Origin: Solen grandis
Lineage: Eukaryota; Mollusca; Bivalvia; Adapedonta; Solenidae
Reading direction: 5' to 3'
Assembly: GCA_021229015.1 (NCBI GenBank)
Contig: CM037782.1
Coordinates: 61,887,187-61,951,186, forward strand
DNA length: 64,000 nucleotides
Below are positions 33,430 to 44,582 of the stretch, one piece after another (within the stretch, counting starts at the first letter, position 1; each line of letters opens with the position of its first letter). Both the position numbers and the translations under genes were made by a program. A model generated the notes under the pieces. It saw only the letters and a program-made list of their open reading frames with translations. It did no database searches and was not told the DNA's origin.

Positions 33430-34790
33430 GACCATTGTATTAAGTTTAAACTCAACGTTTGTAATTGGTGGAGACTTTAACACTGTTATCAATGTAAATT
33501 ATGATAAAATAAATAGTACTACTGATAGCCATAATAAATGCAGGAACATAATAAAAATATCATAACATTTAAATGATATTTGGAGAAGTCAACATCCAGA
33601 TAAAATACGAGTCACTTGGAGATCAAATCTGGTTATAGAACAGATCACTCAATAGTTAATCTAAAAATATATTTTATTTATCAAAATCGAGGCAAAGGAT
33701 ATTTTAAAATGAAAAAAAATGATACATTAAGAATAAATGAATATTAAGACATAATACGTAAAAGTATCAAAGATAAAGTTGACCTGAATGTAAATGCAAA
33801 ACCAGATACCTTATGGAAAAAAACGCTGAATTGGAAGAAAAACTAATAAGAGAAATAGAAAATATGGAACAAACAATATTGAATAATAATGTAACAAAAA
33901 AGCGCAATTAAATGAGTTATATGATAAAAAAATTTATGGAATTATTCTACGATCAAAAGCAAAAAATCATTGAATATAATGAAAAAAAATATATATATAT
34001 TTTGCAAGCATGGAGAAAAAACAAGCAGAGAAAATATACATTCGACAGCTTAATATCAAGAATATAATAGTGAATGATCCAAATATAATACTTGAAGAAG
34101 AATTTTTAGATGCTAATATAAATAAACTTTCAGAAGATGAAAAACAAAAATGTGAAGGCCTTTTAACTGAATATGAATGTTTTCAAGCATTAAAGGAAAT
34201 GGAGAATAACAAAAGTCCAGGATCTGATGGAATTACCTTAGAATTTTATAAATGTGTTTGAAGAGGCATCAGTAAATATTTAATTGAATCTTTAAATTTT
34301 TCATTTCAAAAAGGTAGGCTAACTGATCTACAACGTCAAAGCATCATAACATTAATTCCAAAACAAAATAAGGACTTAACTAATTTATCTAACTGGACCC
34401 CGCTGAGTTTATTAATCATTGATTACAAAATTGCAACTAAATCAATAGCAAACAGAATGAAAAAAATATTAAATAAAATTATTTCGCAATCTCAAACATT
34501 TTAACTTTGGAGATACTTTAATAAACTGGGTAAGGGTAGTTTATAACAATATTAATAGTATAATTATAAATAATGGACACTGAATTAAAAGTTTTTCAGT
34601 ACAAAGGGGAGAAGACATGGATGTTCTCTTTCATCGACACTATTTTTAATTTGCATAGAAAAACTATTAAATTATGTTGAAAAAGATAAAGATTTACTGG
34701 AATAAACTGTCTTTTATAAATTTGGATTTAAAATTAAAATCGAAATGTACAACACTAAAAGGGTTTTAAAAATAAATTTAAAAAAAAAAA
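33430..34790 (+). pseudogene. L1/Tx1-like retrotransposon ORF2 remnant
   Basis: Plus-strand frames broken by several stops read VIGGDFNTVINVNYDKINST and HLNDIWRSQHPDKIRVTWRS (endonuclease). They continue with TEYECFQALKEMENNKSPGS then DGITLEFYK (start of reverse transcriptase), then LIPKQNKDLTNLSNW-PLSLL, DYKIATKSIANRM and SVQRGEDMD (RT core). The order and spacing fit the ORF2 of an L1-group (Tx1-like) LINE. The catalytic FADD-type box is not seen before the sequence decays and the gap at 34925 is reached. Very AT-rich. Confidence 0.8.
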
Positions 34791-34924
34791 AAAAATACAA
34801 AAAAAAAAAAAATTCCCAAATTGTTTGAAACAATGGCAACACAGACAAATCGCATTAATAGGAAAGATACTGTTATAAAAGTTTATTCCAAAACTTAATA
34901 CCCTTTTACAGTTTTACCTAATCC

Positions 34925-35024
34925 NNNNNNNNNNNNNNNNNNNNNNNNNNNNNNNNNNNNNNNNNNNNNNNNNNNNNNNNNNNNNNNNNNNNNNNNNNNN
35001 NNNNNNNNNNNNNNNNNNNNNNNN
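34925..35024. other. Scaffold gap, 100 N
   Basis: Exactly 100 N. It lies just beyond the L1-like remnant, with A-rich sequence on both sides, so the gap probably reflects collapsed repeats. Confidence 0.99.
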
Positions 35025-35287
35025 TCATCATGTTTGTTGTTTTCCTTTGGTCAACTTGTATTTTTTGTAACAAAAAAAGAAAAACAAAGAAAAACAAAAC
35101 AAAACAAAAAACAAAACAAAAACAAAACAACAACAACAAAACACACACAAAAAAACACGAGTGCTATCTTGAATAAGCTTAGTACGTAATATAATTCAGA
35201 GTTATTGATTATGTGTACCAAAACAACATTTCAAACTTTCAAGCTGATATTCGAAATGGTTCCACGAAATTTTGGATGTCCCCTCGT

Positions 35288-35294
35288 GTGTGTT

Positions 35295-35359
<65 letters not shown>
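35288..35359 (+). repeat. Compound (TG)n(TA)n(TG)n microsatellite
   Basis: TG, then about ten TA, then about fourteen TG dinucleotides. The open frames through it are artefacts of the repeat. Confidence 0.9.
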
Positions 35360-35360
<1 letters not shown>

Positions 35361-35652
35361 CGACTTGTTCTCATTTTTTTAGTGGATTTATACATTTTAA
35401 ATTGTTCATTATATATGCTTATATGTATTGTGTGTACATGTACCAAGATGAGACAGTAATACGCAATAAAATCTAAAATGTATTAGATATTTATTTTGCA
35501 TGTAGACGTTCAAATCAGTTTTTTTTTAAATTAGTTTAGGTCACAAGCCCAAGATTAACAAAGAAAGTATTGTGTTTCTATGTGTTTTTCTCGAGAAAAA
35601 AGGAAAATGATCATTATAACTGAAAGGATGTATTTGTCACAACACACATTTA

Positions 35653-35891
35653 GGGGGCCGCCGTGGCCGAGCGGTTACAGTCGTGGACTACAAATCTCTC
35701 AGCCCCTCACCGCTGTGGGTTCGAATCCCGGTAGGGACTTCGGATTTTTCATGTGAGGAAGCCTTCCAGCTGGCTTGCGGTAGGTCGGTGGTTCTACCCG
35801 GGTACCTCTGTGTACTCGGGGTCTTCCTCCACCTGTAATTAGCTATATGATTGAAATACTATCGCAGTGACGGTAAACCCCAATACACACA
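35653..35891 (+). mobile_element. tRNA-derived SINE (family 1), complete with target-site duplication
   Basis: The head carries A box TGGCCGAGCGG and B box GGTTCGAATCC with a class-II-tRNA-like layout. The body includes GTGAGGAAGCCTTCCAGCTG and GTCTTCCTCCACCTGTAATT, and the tail reads GACGGTAAACCCCAATAC. The 15-bp repeat CACAACACACATTTA directly flanks it (35638-35652 and 35892-35906), showing a bona fide insertion. A truncated minus-strand copy is at 47446-47641. Confidence 0.92.
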
Positions 35892-36488
35892 CACAACACA
35901 CATTTATCGTCTGTTGATAAAGGCAGGACAAAATAATTACTGAGAGGGAGTCCTTGACCTTGAAAAAAAAAGTACATGGTATCTGTTAAAGGCACATTGT
36001 TATTACTATTAAATTCGAATGAACAATGCTTTCTTATATCATATTTCCGGCAATCATCCGCTGATCGTATCAGAATTATTATTGCAAGTCGGACATAGAA
36101 GAGGTATTATCGCGCGTCAGCGTGAAATATGAACCTTGAACAGCTAGATATACAAACGTTCGACTGTTGGCGTGATTCGCAGTATCCAGAGATAGGTATC
36201 GAAAATCGGCAACACAGCCGATGTAGTTTAAACATTTATTTTGCGACGATTGGGAAACAAGTTCATACAACTTATACTAATACATTTCGACGGTTCCTGG
36301 GTTGGACCAGTACTTTGTGCCTCAGAAGGTCATGAAATCATCGGGTTGCGAACCTACAGCATTCGGATTTGCAATATTACAGGGATGAACGCATATTTTT
36401 CATCGACGGCCTTTACGCGGGAGTTAATCATGTAAACAAAAAAGTAGTTCCTACAGTTTTATTATTGTTTAACATACAAATCATTCAA

Positions 36489-36577
36489 TAGGGAGTCAGC
36501 TCAGTGGGTAAGAATTATGGAGATACTAGGTTACTCTTTTGACAAACACCGCGCGGGTTCGAATCCTATAGCTGCTC
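36489..36577 (+). repeat. tRNA-like segment (SINE head or tRNA pseudogene)
   Basis: Contains AGTCAGCTCAGTGGGTAAGA (A-box-like) and GCGGGTTCGAATCCTAT (B box) about 50 nt apart, and ends GCTGCTCTCA. The 5' GGGAG can partly pair with the 3' end. The anticodon arm is not convincing and the length exceeds a normal tRNA, so I read it as a tRNA-derived element head rather than a functional gene. Confidence 0.4.
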
Positions 36578-37129
36578 TCACTTTTTTTGTTCTTATCATA
36601 ATATTTATTTTGTTGTTAAGCTTAGCAAAACTTCATTCATCAGTTCATCTTTTACGCATTCAAACAGGTAGATACAAAAGGCAACATACTCCGCGGGAAG
36701 AACGGTATAGTTTTTATTGTAAACAAGTTGATGATTAGGATTCAGATATTTTATTTGACTTAAACTTTTACAGTTTTTCGCTTACAAATTGTATACATTA
36801 ATATAACAAAGAATGATGTTGAGGACGAGTTTCATTTTGTCAAATAATAAACATACAAATGTACACTGATAAACTTAACTAGATATATAAAAGAAGCTAT
36901 GATTTTTAGAATTTCAATAAGTAATAATATACGTATTTTAGTTCATTCTCCTTGAAGGAATTTTGTTACTGCGTGAATAATAGGTTTTTGCCCTTCGGCA
37001 GGGGCGAACACCTAAATATAGTCGCTGGCGCGACAGCTTCGGTTTTCGTAGAAACAACAGCCTTTGGTGCATAGTAATGCAACAAACATTTCCATTTAGT
37101 ATACAGGTTTCATGGTTCGAATAATTAAA

Positions 37130-37345
37130 TATCATGTTTGAAGCATAAAATCTGATTTACAATTGATCAACAAAGGAACAAAATTTGAAGTGCCGAAAAA
37201 TAACCAAATCATATAGAGTCTTCAAAAAGGAATCATGATTGGGAAGAGTTCTTCTAGCACTGACACCTTTGTTCATATTCTCTACATAAAATAGTTTAAG
37301 TTTTTTAGGTGTTTGAGACCGAAGAAAAACATTAATCGTAATATG
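37130..37345 (+). repeat. Dispersed repeat family R3, copy 1
   Basis: Begins TTTGAAGCATAAAATCTGAT and contains CAATTGATCAACAAAGGA, GACCAAATCAT-like and CTTCAAAAAGGAATCATGAT blocks, shared in order with 37875-38330 and 40245-40670. Non-coding. Confidence 0.65.
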
Positions 37346-37874
37346 TAAAAGGCAAAGCCTCGAAGCGAGCGCAGGTTCTTCTGTCTTGACTTGGCATGGG
37401 TTTATTACTGCCTCTAGTAGTCTCTTCTAATAGTGCTACTGGACTTTCCTATAGTATCCAGTTCTCACCACCATAAGAAGACGAGAATACAATCCCCACC
37501 TTTAGATTAAATATATTCCCGAATGCATTAGTGTACGGGTATTCCACTCAAATGTAATAAGTTGTCGATGGTATTTGAAAACAATTAAAAAAAAAAAAAT
37601 GAACAATTCCAAAAAACAGTCAAAAATATTATTTCCAAAATGGCGCTTTCAGTTATCGTTATTAAACTCAAAATGTGGCTGTCACAAGTATGATGGACAT
37701 AAAGAGACAATATCTGTAAACAACATTTGCAATGAAGTTTGTAAACATCCTTCATAACAGCACATATTGTGTGTAAGATTTAAGATGATGCATGGCAGAT
37801 GTTGTTGTTGCAGCAAATAGTTCAATTAGGTATACATTATATACTGGTAGACCATTCTTTTTCTTAAATGTCTT

Positions 37875-38330
37875 AAATGTCACATTTGAAGCATAAAAAC
37901 TGATTTACAATTGTTCAAAAAAGGAGCAACATTTGGTCTGTCATAAATGACCAAATCATGCACGTTCTTCAAAAACTAAATATCACAGGAATACGCTCTC
38001 CGAGAACTTACACTTTTTGTCCATATACTCTCAATAAAATATTTTTAGTTTTGGAGTTATTTTGGGGGGGCCAAGAAGAAAACAATAATAGTAATATGAC
38101 ATTGCCCATTGCTTTTTTATCTTTTTAAATTGTGAGGCTCTTTTAATCATAAACGTACATTGCCTGTGAAAAAATGATGAAGATTGAACAAAAAATAAAG
38201 TTAGGAGCTTCAAAAAACCTAAAAAGTCATGATTTTGAAATTTTTATTTTTTTTTCAAAATAATAGTGAAGTTTGAACACATACTGTGAACAAATTATAC
38301 ATACCCTAAATTCACCATCTCATATATTTT
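37875..38330 (+). repeat. Dispersed repeat family R3, copy 2
   Basis: TTTGAAGCATAAAAACTGAT, AATTGTTCAAAAAAGGAGCA, TCTTCAAAAACTAAATATCA, TTTTAGTTTTGGAG, and the 3' block AAAAAATGATGAAGATTGAA followed by CACATACTGTGAAC, ending near CACCATCTCATATATTTTGT. About 450 bp. Confidence 0.7.
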
Positions 38331-40244
38331 GTGCGTATATGCCTTGCAAATCATATGCAGCAAACAGAATTCTTCAATCTCAAACAAAATTGGGCAGGTT
38401 TTACGTAGACCTTGTCACAAAATAATTTTGACGTGGCCTGAAAATAAGCGTAGATTTAGAGTACGTTGTATTTGTCACGTAGGCCAGAGTGGAACTGTGT
38501 TAACCGATTTTGGTTATATAAGGTTTATCACAGGTTTCTTTTATTACCTTTCGTTCAGAATGAAATATGATTAGGGTTTGAAATGTTTTTTTAATTTTTG
38601 AAGTTTTAATGTATTAAAAGACTTAGAAAAACCTTTTTTGGCCTTTTTATCAGTATACCTCAGTGTTGTCAGTGTTTTTCGGGATGCACGAGATTCAGCG
38701 ATTTACAATTTATTGCACGATTCACGTGATATTGGTTTCATGGGGTTTTAGTATATAAGTTGATTTGTATGGAGACTCAGTGTCAGATATCGATGGGAGC
38801 TACGGAAGATACCTAGTCCAGTCTAGAATATTCTGACCAAATTACATTACGGAGCTTGTGTGAGTAAAATTTTATTTTGTATTTCAATTTTTCAGGTAAA
38901 TATGAAGCTTAGATTTTATTTTAAATATCTATTTTGGAGATTGTTGTATTGTTTCTTCTCAGGGAAACAAGTGTACAATCGTATTTAATTTTCGGTAGTT
39001 TCTAAGTTTTGGTTCTATAAGCCGAGGAAATCTAAGTACATAGTTCTGCATTATTATGTATATTCGATGTCATTTTGAGACAATTTGTTAGTTTATAGTA
39101 TTTTAATTTTTTTTTAAAACATTTGTCCAACAGTATTTGCTTTGCAATTAAATGTGGAGTTGTATGGAATCGTCTGGTATATAATTGCTAACGAGGACGG
39201 TTCCTGTTTTTAATACTGATGTAATTTAAGAAATGTGGAGATGTATGGAATATCTGTTTGGTATATTATATAAAACCATAATATTGTTGTATGGTATAAA
39301 ATGCACGTATGTAATACCAGATATTTGTTATTGGTATGAAAGTAGTATTATGAAGTAATAGTGTCTGCACTTTATATTTAGTGTTATAAGTAAATTAGAG
39401 CTATTTATTGTTTGTAGCCGTATTTAGTTGGGGCATGGTGCCTATGTAAGCTGAAAGGTTACAGTCGATACGGGACCCCGTTGGTAGACTACGTCGCAAG
39501 GACGGGAGAATCTACGTATGCGTCATATGGACGACAGGCTGGCTATCTACGGTGGACTAAGATCACATTTACTGAAGGGACGGCGACGACAGGAAGTCGG
39601 TCCAGTGTTCATCGATAAGAGCACGTGATATAGTTTGTGTACTGTGCATTAGGAATCATTTTGTGAATGTGGCACATTGAAGTCCGTACGTATCAGTAAG
39701 CCATTGTGTAGATTGATATGCGGGCTTAAAGTGAAAACAGAAAATTCAGTGCAGTTATTATTGTACCAGCAGATAAAGAGACCGTTAATCGGCAGTTTTT
39801 TTTTCATATTCTTTAATTCTTTTTCTAATATTCTCATTGTATATATTTTATATTAAATATAATTTTAAAGAAAAGTTGCTTGGTATTTATTCTACCTTAG
39901 AGAGTTGTCAGCCCTTGGTCATTTTATTACAGACCTACTCTCATTTGCACAGTTTTTTGTGTAAGGTTCGAACATCCAATCTCTTTAAGCGCAAATATTT
40001 TTCCCGCACCCGATACTTTGAATTCCATCATATTCTGTTGTGCTGTCAACAAGGAACAGAATGCTGAAAACCGCATTTGAATCAGACTCCAACTTTTGTT
40101 ATAAGCAAGAGTGATTTCAAGCAAAGCTCCCACTAGCGGCAAAATGAGAAACAAAATTGATTAAAAATTTTCCAATAGGTACCCAGAAACGCGGCAAATA
40201 GTTCAATTAAGTGTACAATATGCATGGGTCGAACATTCCGTTTC
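38331..40244. other. No gene recognised; short internal duplication
   Basis: Two related blocks, ATGTGGAGTTGTATGGAAT (about 39151) and ATGTGGAGATGTATGGAAT (about 39233), are followed by similar TCTGGTATATA/TTTGGTATATTATA sequence. A GC-richer segment at 39460-39640 stands out but has no open frame of note. It could be a non-coding first exon or an LTR-type remnant. Confidence 0.35.
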
Positions 40245-40670
40245 TAAAATGTCACAATTTGAAGCTTAAAAACTGATCAACAATTGTTCAAAAAAGGATC
40301 AAACTTTGGGCTGCCATAAAATGACCAAATTAAGCCAGATCTTCAAAAACTAAATATCACGGGAAAGAGCTCTTCAAGACCTTGCACTTTTGTCGATATA
40401 CTCTCGATATTTTTTTTTAGTTTTGGAGATACTATTTGCCGAAATAAAAAAAACAATAGTAGTAATATGACCTTGATTTAATTTTTTAAATTTTAAATTG
40501 TGAGGCTCTTCGAATAACAAAACTACATTACCAGTGAAAAAATGATGAAGATTGAACAAAAAAATAAAGTCCGGTTTTACAAAACAAAACTAAAAAGCCT
40601 TGTTTTTGATTTTTTTCAAAACATTAGTGAAGTACCCTAAATTCGCCACCCCATATTTTTTGTGCGTTTT
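40245..40670 (+). repeat. Dispersed repeat family R3, copy 3
   Basis: Same block order as copy 2: TTTGAAGCTTAAAAACTGAT, CAATTGTTCAAAAAAGGAT, TCTTCAAAAACTAAATATCA, TTTTAGTTTTGGAGAT, AAAAAATGATGAAGATTGAA, and an end near CACCCCATATTTTTTGTGCG. Divergence from copy 2 is moderate. Confidence 0.7.
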
Positions 40671-41658
40671 TTTAGACTATCTAGTTTAAGAGTAACTGCA
40701 TGAGTATCCTCTAAATCTTAATTTTTCGACAAAATGTTATCTAAAAATGTTTAATATTCATATAAATCTATTTTTATTGTGAAATAGAACTTATATGATG
40801 GTCCACCAAGGCGAAAAAGTTTGCAACTATATTCGGGTAAATTGCTGACCTTACACCAACCTCGTTCGGCAATCATTTTTCCATTTAATACTGAATGAGT
40901 TTCAACTGAAGGCATATACGGGTAACTGAACATTTTTATACAAATTCATCGCTAAACATGCTTTACACACCTTAAAAAGCTTTCTGCATAAACTAATTTC
41001 CAGTCATTTAACCCTCGTGAAGAATATTCGTCATATTTGTATTTATATCCAGCCATCATGCGACTTATTTTCCGGACAAATAGAGACGTTTATTTTGCTG
41101 TCTGCGTAAAGTACTATTCTGCAGTTTGTGTTAACTATTTTAAGGAAATAATTAGAATATTGTTTGAAAACATGTTAATTACAAATAGCTCTTCAAATAG
41201 GAGTTCAAGGTTTTTTTTTATTAATTAGACCGGTATCTTAAACATTACCCGGAATTCACACAGAAAGTCACGTGATGTCTTAATTTGAATATAAGAGCAT
41301 ATCTGAAATTTGTTTTGATTGTTTGGGATATCGAGAACAGCCCGTTCTATTGGGTTCTCACGCGCAAATGGTGTAAAGATAAAACCCCCGGAAACTTGTT
41401 ATACCACGAAAACTGTATAGTCAATCATATGTATTACCTCGGGTAATTCCGTCATATTGAAGTATTTATCAGAGGTGTTCCGATTGAGTTAAATTATATC
41501 ATTAAATACCACGTGACGTTTCCAACAGGTGGGCATACGCATTTGATCACTGCTTTGGGCGTTCATAGAAACGGGACAGTCATAATCGGTTAAACTTATG
41601 TTATATTCCATTTCTACAACGCTACCAAATTCAAAGGTAAGCATTATTTTAAATATAA

Positions 41659-41882
41659 TATACTCAAAGGAAAAAGAAACGCAGGGTAAACTTTAAGTAG
41701 GAAGTGTTCGACGGTATTACAGTTTAAATTATTTTGATAAAGATCGTTTTTCAAACAAAATAAATGCTTTAGAATGAGATGGGGTCTATCATATGGGATT
41801 TATTGCAAGGTAAGGAGGTAAAAACTTGAGTCTGGCTAATACAGATTTTAGTTACCCTGCGTTTCTCTTTCCTTTGAGTATA
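41659..41882. mobile_element. MITE with TA borders
   Basis: About 224 bp. The ends TATACTCAAAGGAAAAAGAA and the inverse of the right end (TATACTCAAAGGAAAGAGAA) match over about 32 bp into ACGCAGGGTAA. The TA-rich borders fit a Tc1/mariner-type non-autonomous element. No coding capacity. Confidence 0.85.
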
Positions 41883-42235
41883 TGTACAACCACTATTATT
41901 TAGCTGAAATGAGTTCAATATATTAAGCTTAGATAATGTTGAAATTCACCACAAATTCTGCGAACCCTGTGATTAACTTTTTAAATCAAACTTTTTTGGT
42001 GTATTCACAAGGTTTTAACAATCGAACATGCTTTATGGTTAGCTTAAAATTGTCTCAAATGGTCAACTTTGAGATTCGGGAGTGTCAGTTGTTATTCTGT
42101 TTATTCTAGTTTGTAATTAATGAAATTTAGAATAAAATATATTAACTATTTGTTAGTCATGCATAACGGTTTTATCACAGATCCTCAAAATTGCGGTTGT
42201 GATTTTTTAGCTTTGTTCAGTGATTAGAAACACAC

Positions 42236-42290
42236 ACACTATATATATATATATAGAGAGAGAGAGAGGGAGAGAGAGAGGGAGAGAGAT
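42236..42290 (+). repeat. (TA)n(GA)n microsatellite
   Basis: About nine TA then about twenty AG dinucleotides with GGG interruptions. Confidence 0.9.
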
Positions 42291-44570
42291 AATATAACAT
42301 GTTTTAAAACTATTCAGAAGATAAATAATGATTAAATATAAAGGTGAGAAAAAGTACATATGATCAAGGTCAGCACATCTTTTTTAAGTAAGAACTTACT
42401 TGTATCAACTTATGTAGGGTCATGCCGGTGAGAAAACTGAAGGGGTCAGCCAGCTACTCAAAGCTATTTATACTATGTGAATTGGCCATATTTAAAAAAG
42501 AATACAATATTGTTCTCATTGCACTCAATATGCCTTTTGCTATAAACACTACAAATCTATGTGTGTTAAGTGCATTTTAAATATATCTACTAGTGACTTA
42601 GTGGCACAAAAATACTTGAGGATATTCCAAAAACACGCGAGTATACTGTGAAATAGAGATTGAATGGATTTTCAATCCTATTGTACACTTCAAGTTTGAT
42701 TAATAATTTCTACTCATGATTACCTCAATGCAATATTTTTATGATCACATAACATTCAAAACATATCAACAACTGGAATTTCGAACAAAACAACATTGTA
42801 ACTTGGTTACTGATTCACGTGATCAAGGTGGTAACAGCCATGTCTATTATCGAGGAATAAAAAAACAACAACAAAAAAACAAACAAAAAAAACTTAAAAA
42901 TAAGAATTAATATATTTTATATTTGAGTTAATACTATTGCATAGCATACGTGGGAGACCTCTAGCTACATGTCGGCCAATGGTTTATAAAAATAGAAATG
43001 CAAAATCACCAATGCAGGTAGACGCTAAAACGATTTTATCATGGGGATATGATTTACACAGGTAGACAAAATCTTGATTATACCCGAAACACATATTGAC
43101 ACAGACACAAGGTCACGGTAAACTTATACAAAACAAATTCAAAAGTCATTTGTAGACGCAGTATTCAAATTGCATGAAGTATATAAATTAAACTAGAAGC
43201 CGTTTCTTTAAGATACAAACAAAGCGGCCTCTGTTTGTTTATTTCAAAGGTATTGAATATATAATACAAAGAAATGGAATAATGATGCATAATAAAATGT
43301 AAAATTTAATACGTAAATCATCATTATCATAAATATATACTTATGTTCAAAAATAAGCTTGAAATCTTTTTTTTACTTTTTTTTCTTCATTATTATTTTC
43401 TTAAGAAGATATTAAGAAAGCAAAAAATGGTCTTATTTGATTACGAAACCCGTTTACTATCATGCGTAAAAACAACGGGAAAAATTTGAAGATAATACAT
43501 GTCAAAAATTTTTTTTTCTTACGTTTTCAATCGATTTTAAAATTTTTTTTTTTTTATTATTCTTAATTTAAATATCTTTTCTTCGTAAGCATATGACTTA
43601 AAAAATAATTTTGAAATTGATCCAATTTGACATTGTAAAAAAAAAAATAAATTAAAAAACCATGACTTTAACCCTTTAAAAATTTGATTGATTTTTTACT
43701 TTTAAATTTTCTTTTATTTTGCTTATTTTTTACGATTTAAAAAAAGAAACCTTTAAACCTTTAGAAAACTTTAAAAATCGATAGGTGAATTACTTATTTG
43801 TCATTTTCTTCAGGTTTGCGGAAACCCGTGATAACAAATGCAATAAGAACCCGTATGGGGTTTTCTGGCTCTAGTAAAATTTTACTAAGTATCGTAAATG
43901 CGAAACGTACCCAAAATTCACTATTCAGCGCGGGCCTCATTCCTGAAAAAGAACAATCGGATCTTCTAAACCCAACCCAATGACCATTTACATTTTTTTT
44001 TCCAAATTAATGTTTTCCATGAATTAGCCCTTTTACAAAAAAACATGAATAAGCTGTTTGATAACGTAATCACTTAAAAAATTTCTGGTCTTTTTGCGCA
44101 TGTTAAGGTAGGGAAATATTACTTATCTAAATTAATATCCAATCTTTTGATTTTTTAATATATTTGCTGCAATTAAATTTTTGTCAAAACAAGTGACACA
44201 ACAAAAATTTCCCTTTAAAGGGTATGCTTAAGTTGGGGCATAATACCATGACACTGGAGCGCGAAACATATTAAAATGAATGTTTTTTATATTAAACGAC
44301 GTCAAAACAAGTGAAAAAGAAACTATCTTTAGCAAGGACATGTTCAGGTAAAGTTTATTATCCGAAAAAAATATTTTCGGAATGCGAACAATTTTTTCAT
44401 TTTCTTCAAGTAGGCATTCCATCAAACTGAATAACTGTATGTTTTTTGGGGTAACATTTGAAATTTTCAAGCTTTTTGCCGTACAAGGTACACATCTACA
44501 TCATAACATACATCTTCTGTAAACAATATCAAGATAAAACGACAAAAAATAAAGGCTCTAGAGCGCGAAC
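42291..44570. other. AT-rich stretch, nothing recognised
   Basis: Strongly AT-rich with several T or A homopolymers (43375, 43508, 43547). The only GC-richer open frame (43798-43983) has no recognisable similarity. Confidence 0.4.
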
Positions 44571-44582
44571 AAACTTCTGAGG

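Noticed and set aside
34918..35148. Open frame crossing the N gap
   Set aside because: Half of it is unknown sequence and the rest is an A/C-rich simple repeat.
35205..35476. Open frames rich in Cys-Val and Tyr-Ile, or Thr-His on the opposite strand
   Set aside because: They are translations of the TG/TA microsatellite.
35653..35740. A functional tRNA gene
   Set aside because: The tRNA-like head continues into a SINE body with a matching copy elsewhere and has a 15-bp target-site duplication around the whole element.
36129..36435. Two overlapping short frames as a small gene
   Set aside because: No homology recognised, no splice or promoter support, and repeats lie close on both sides.
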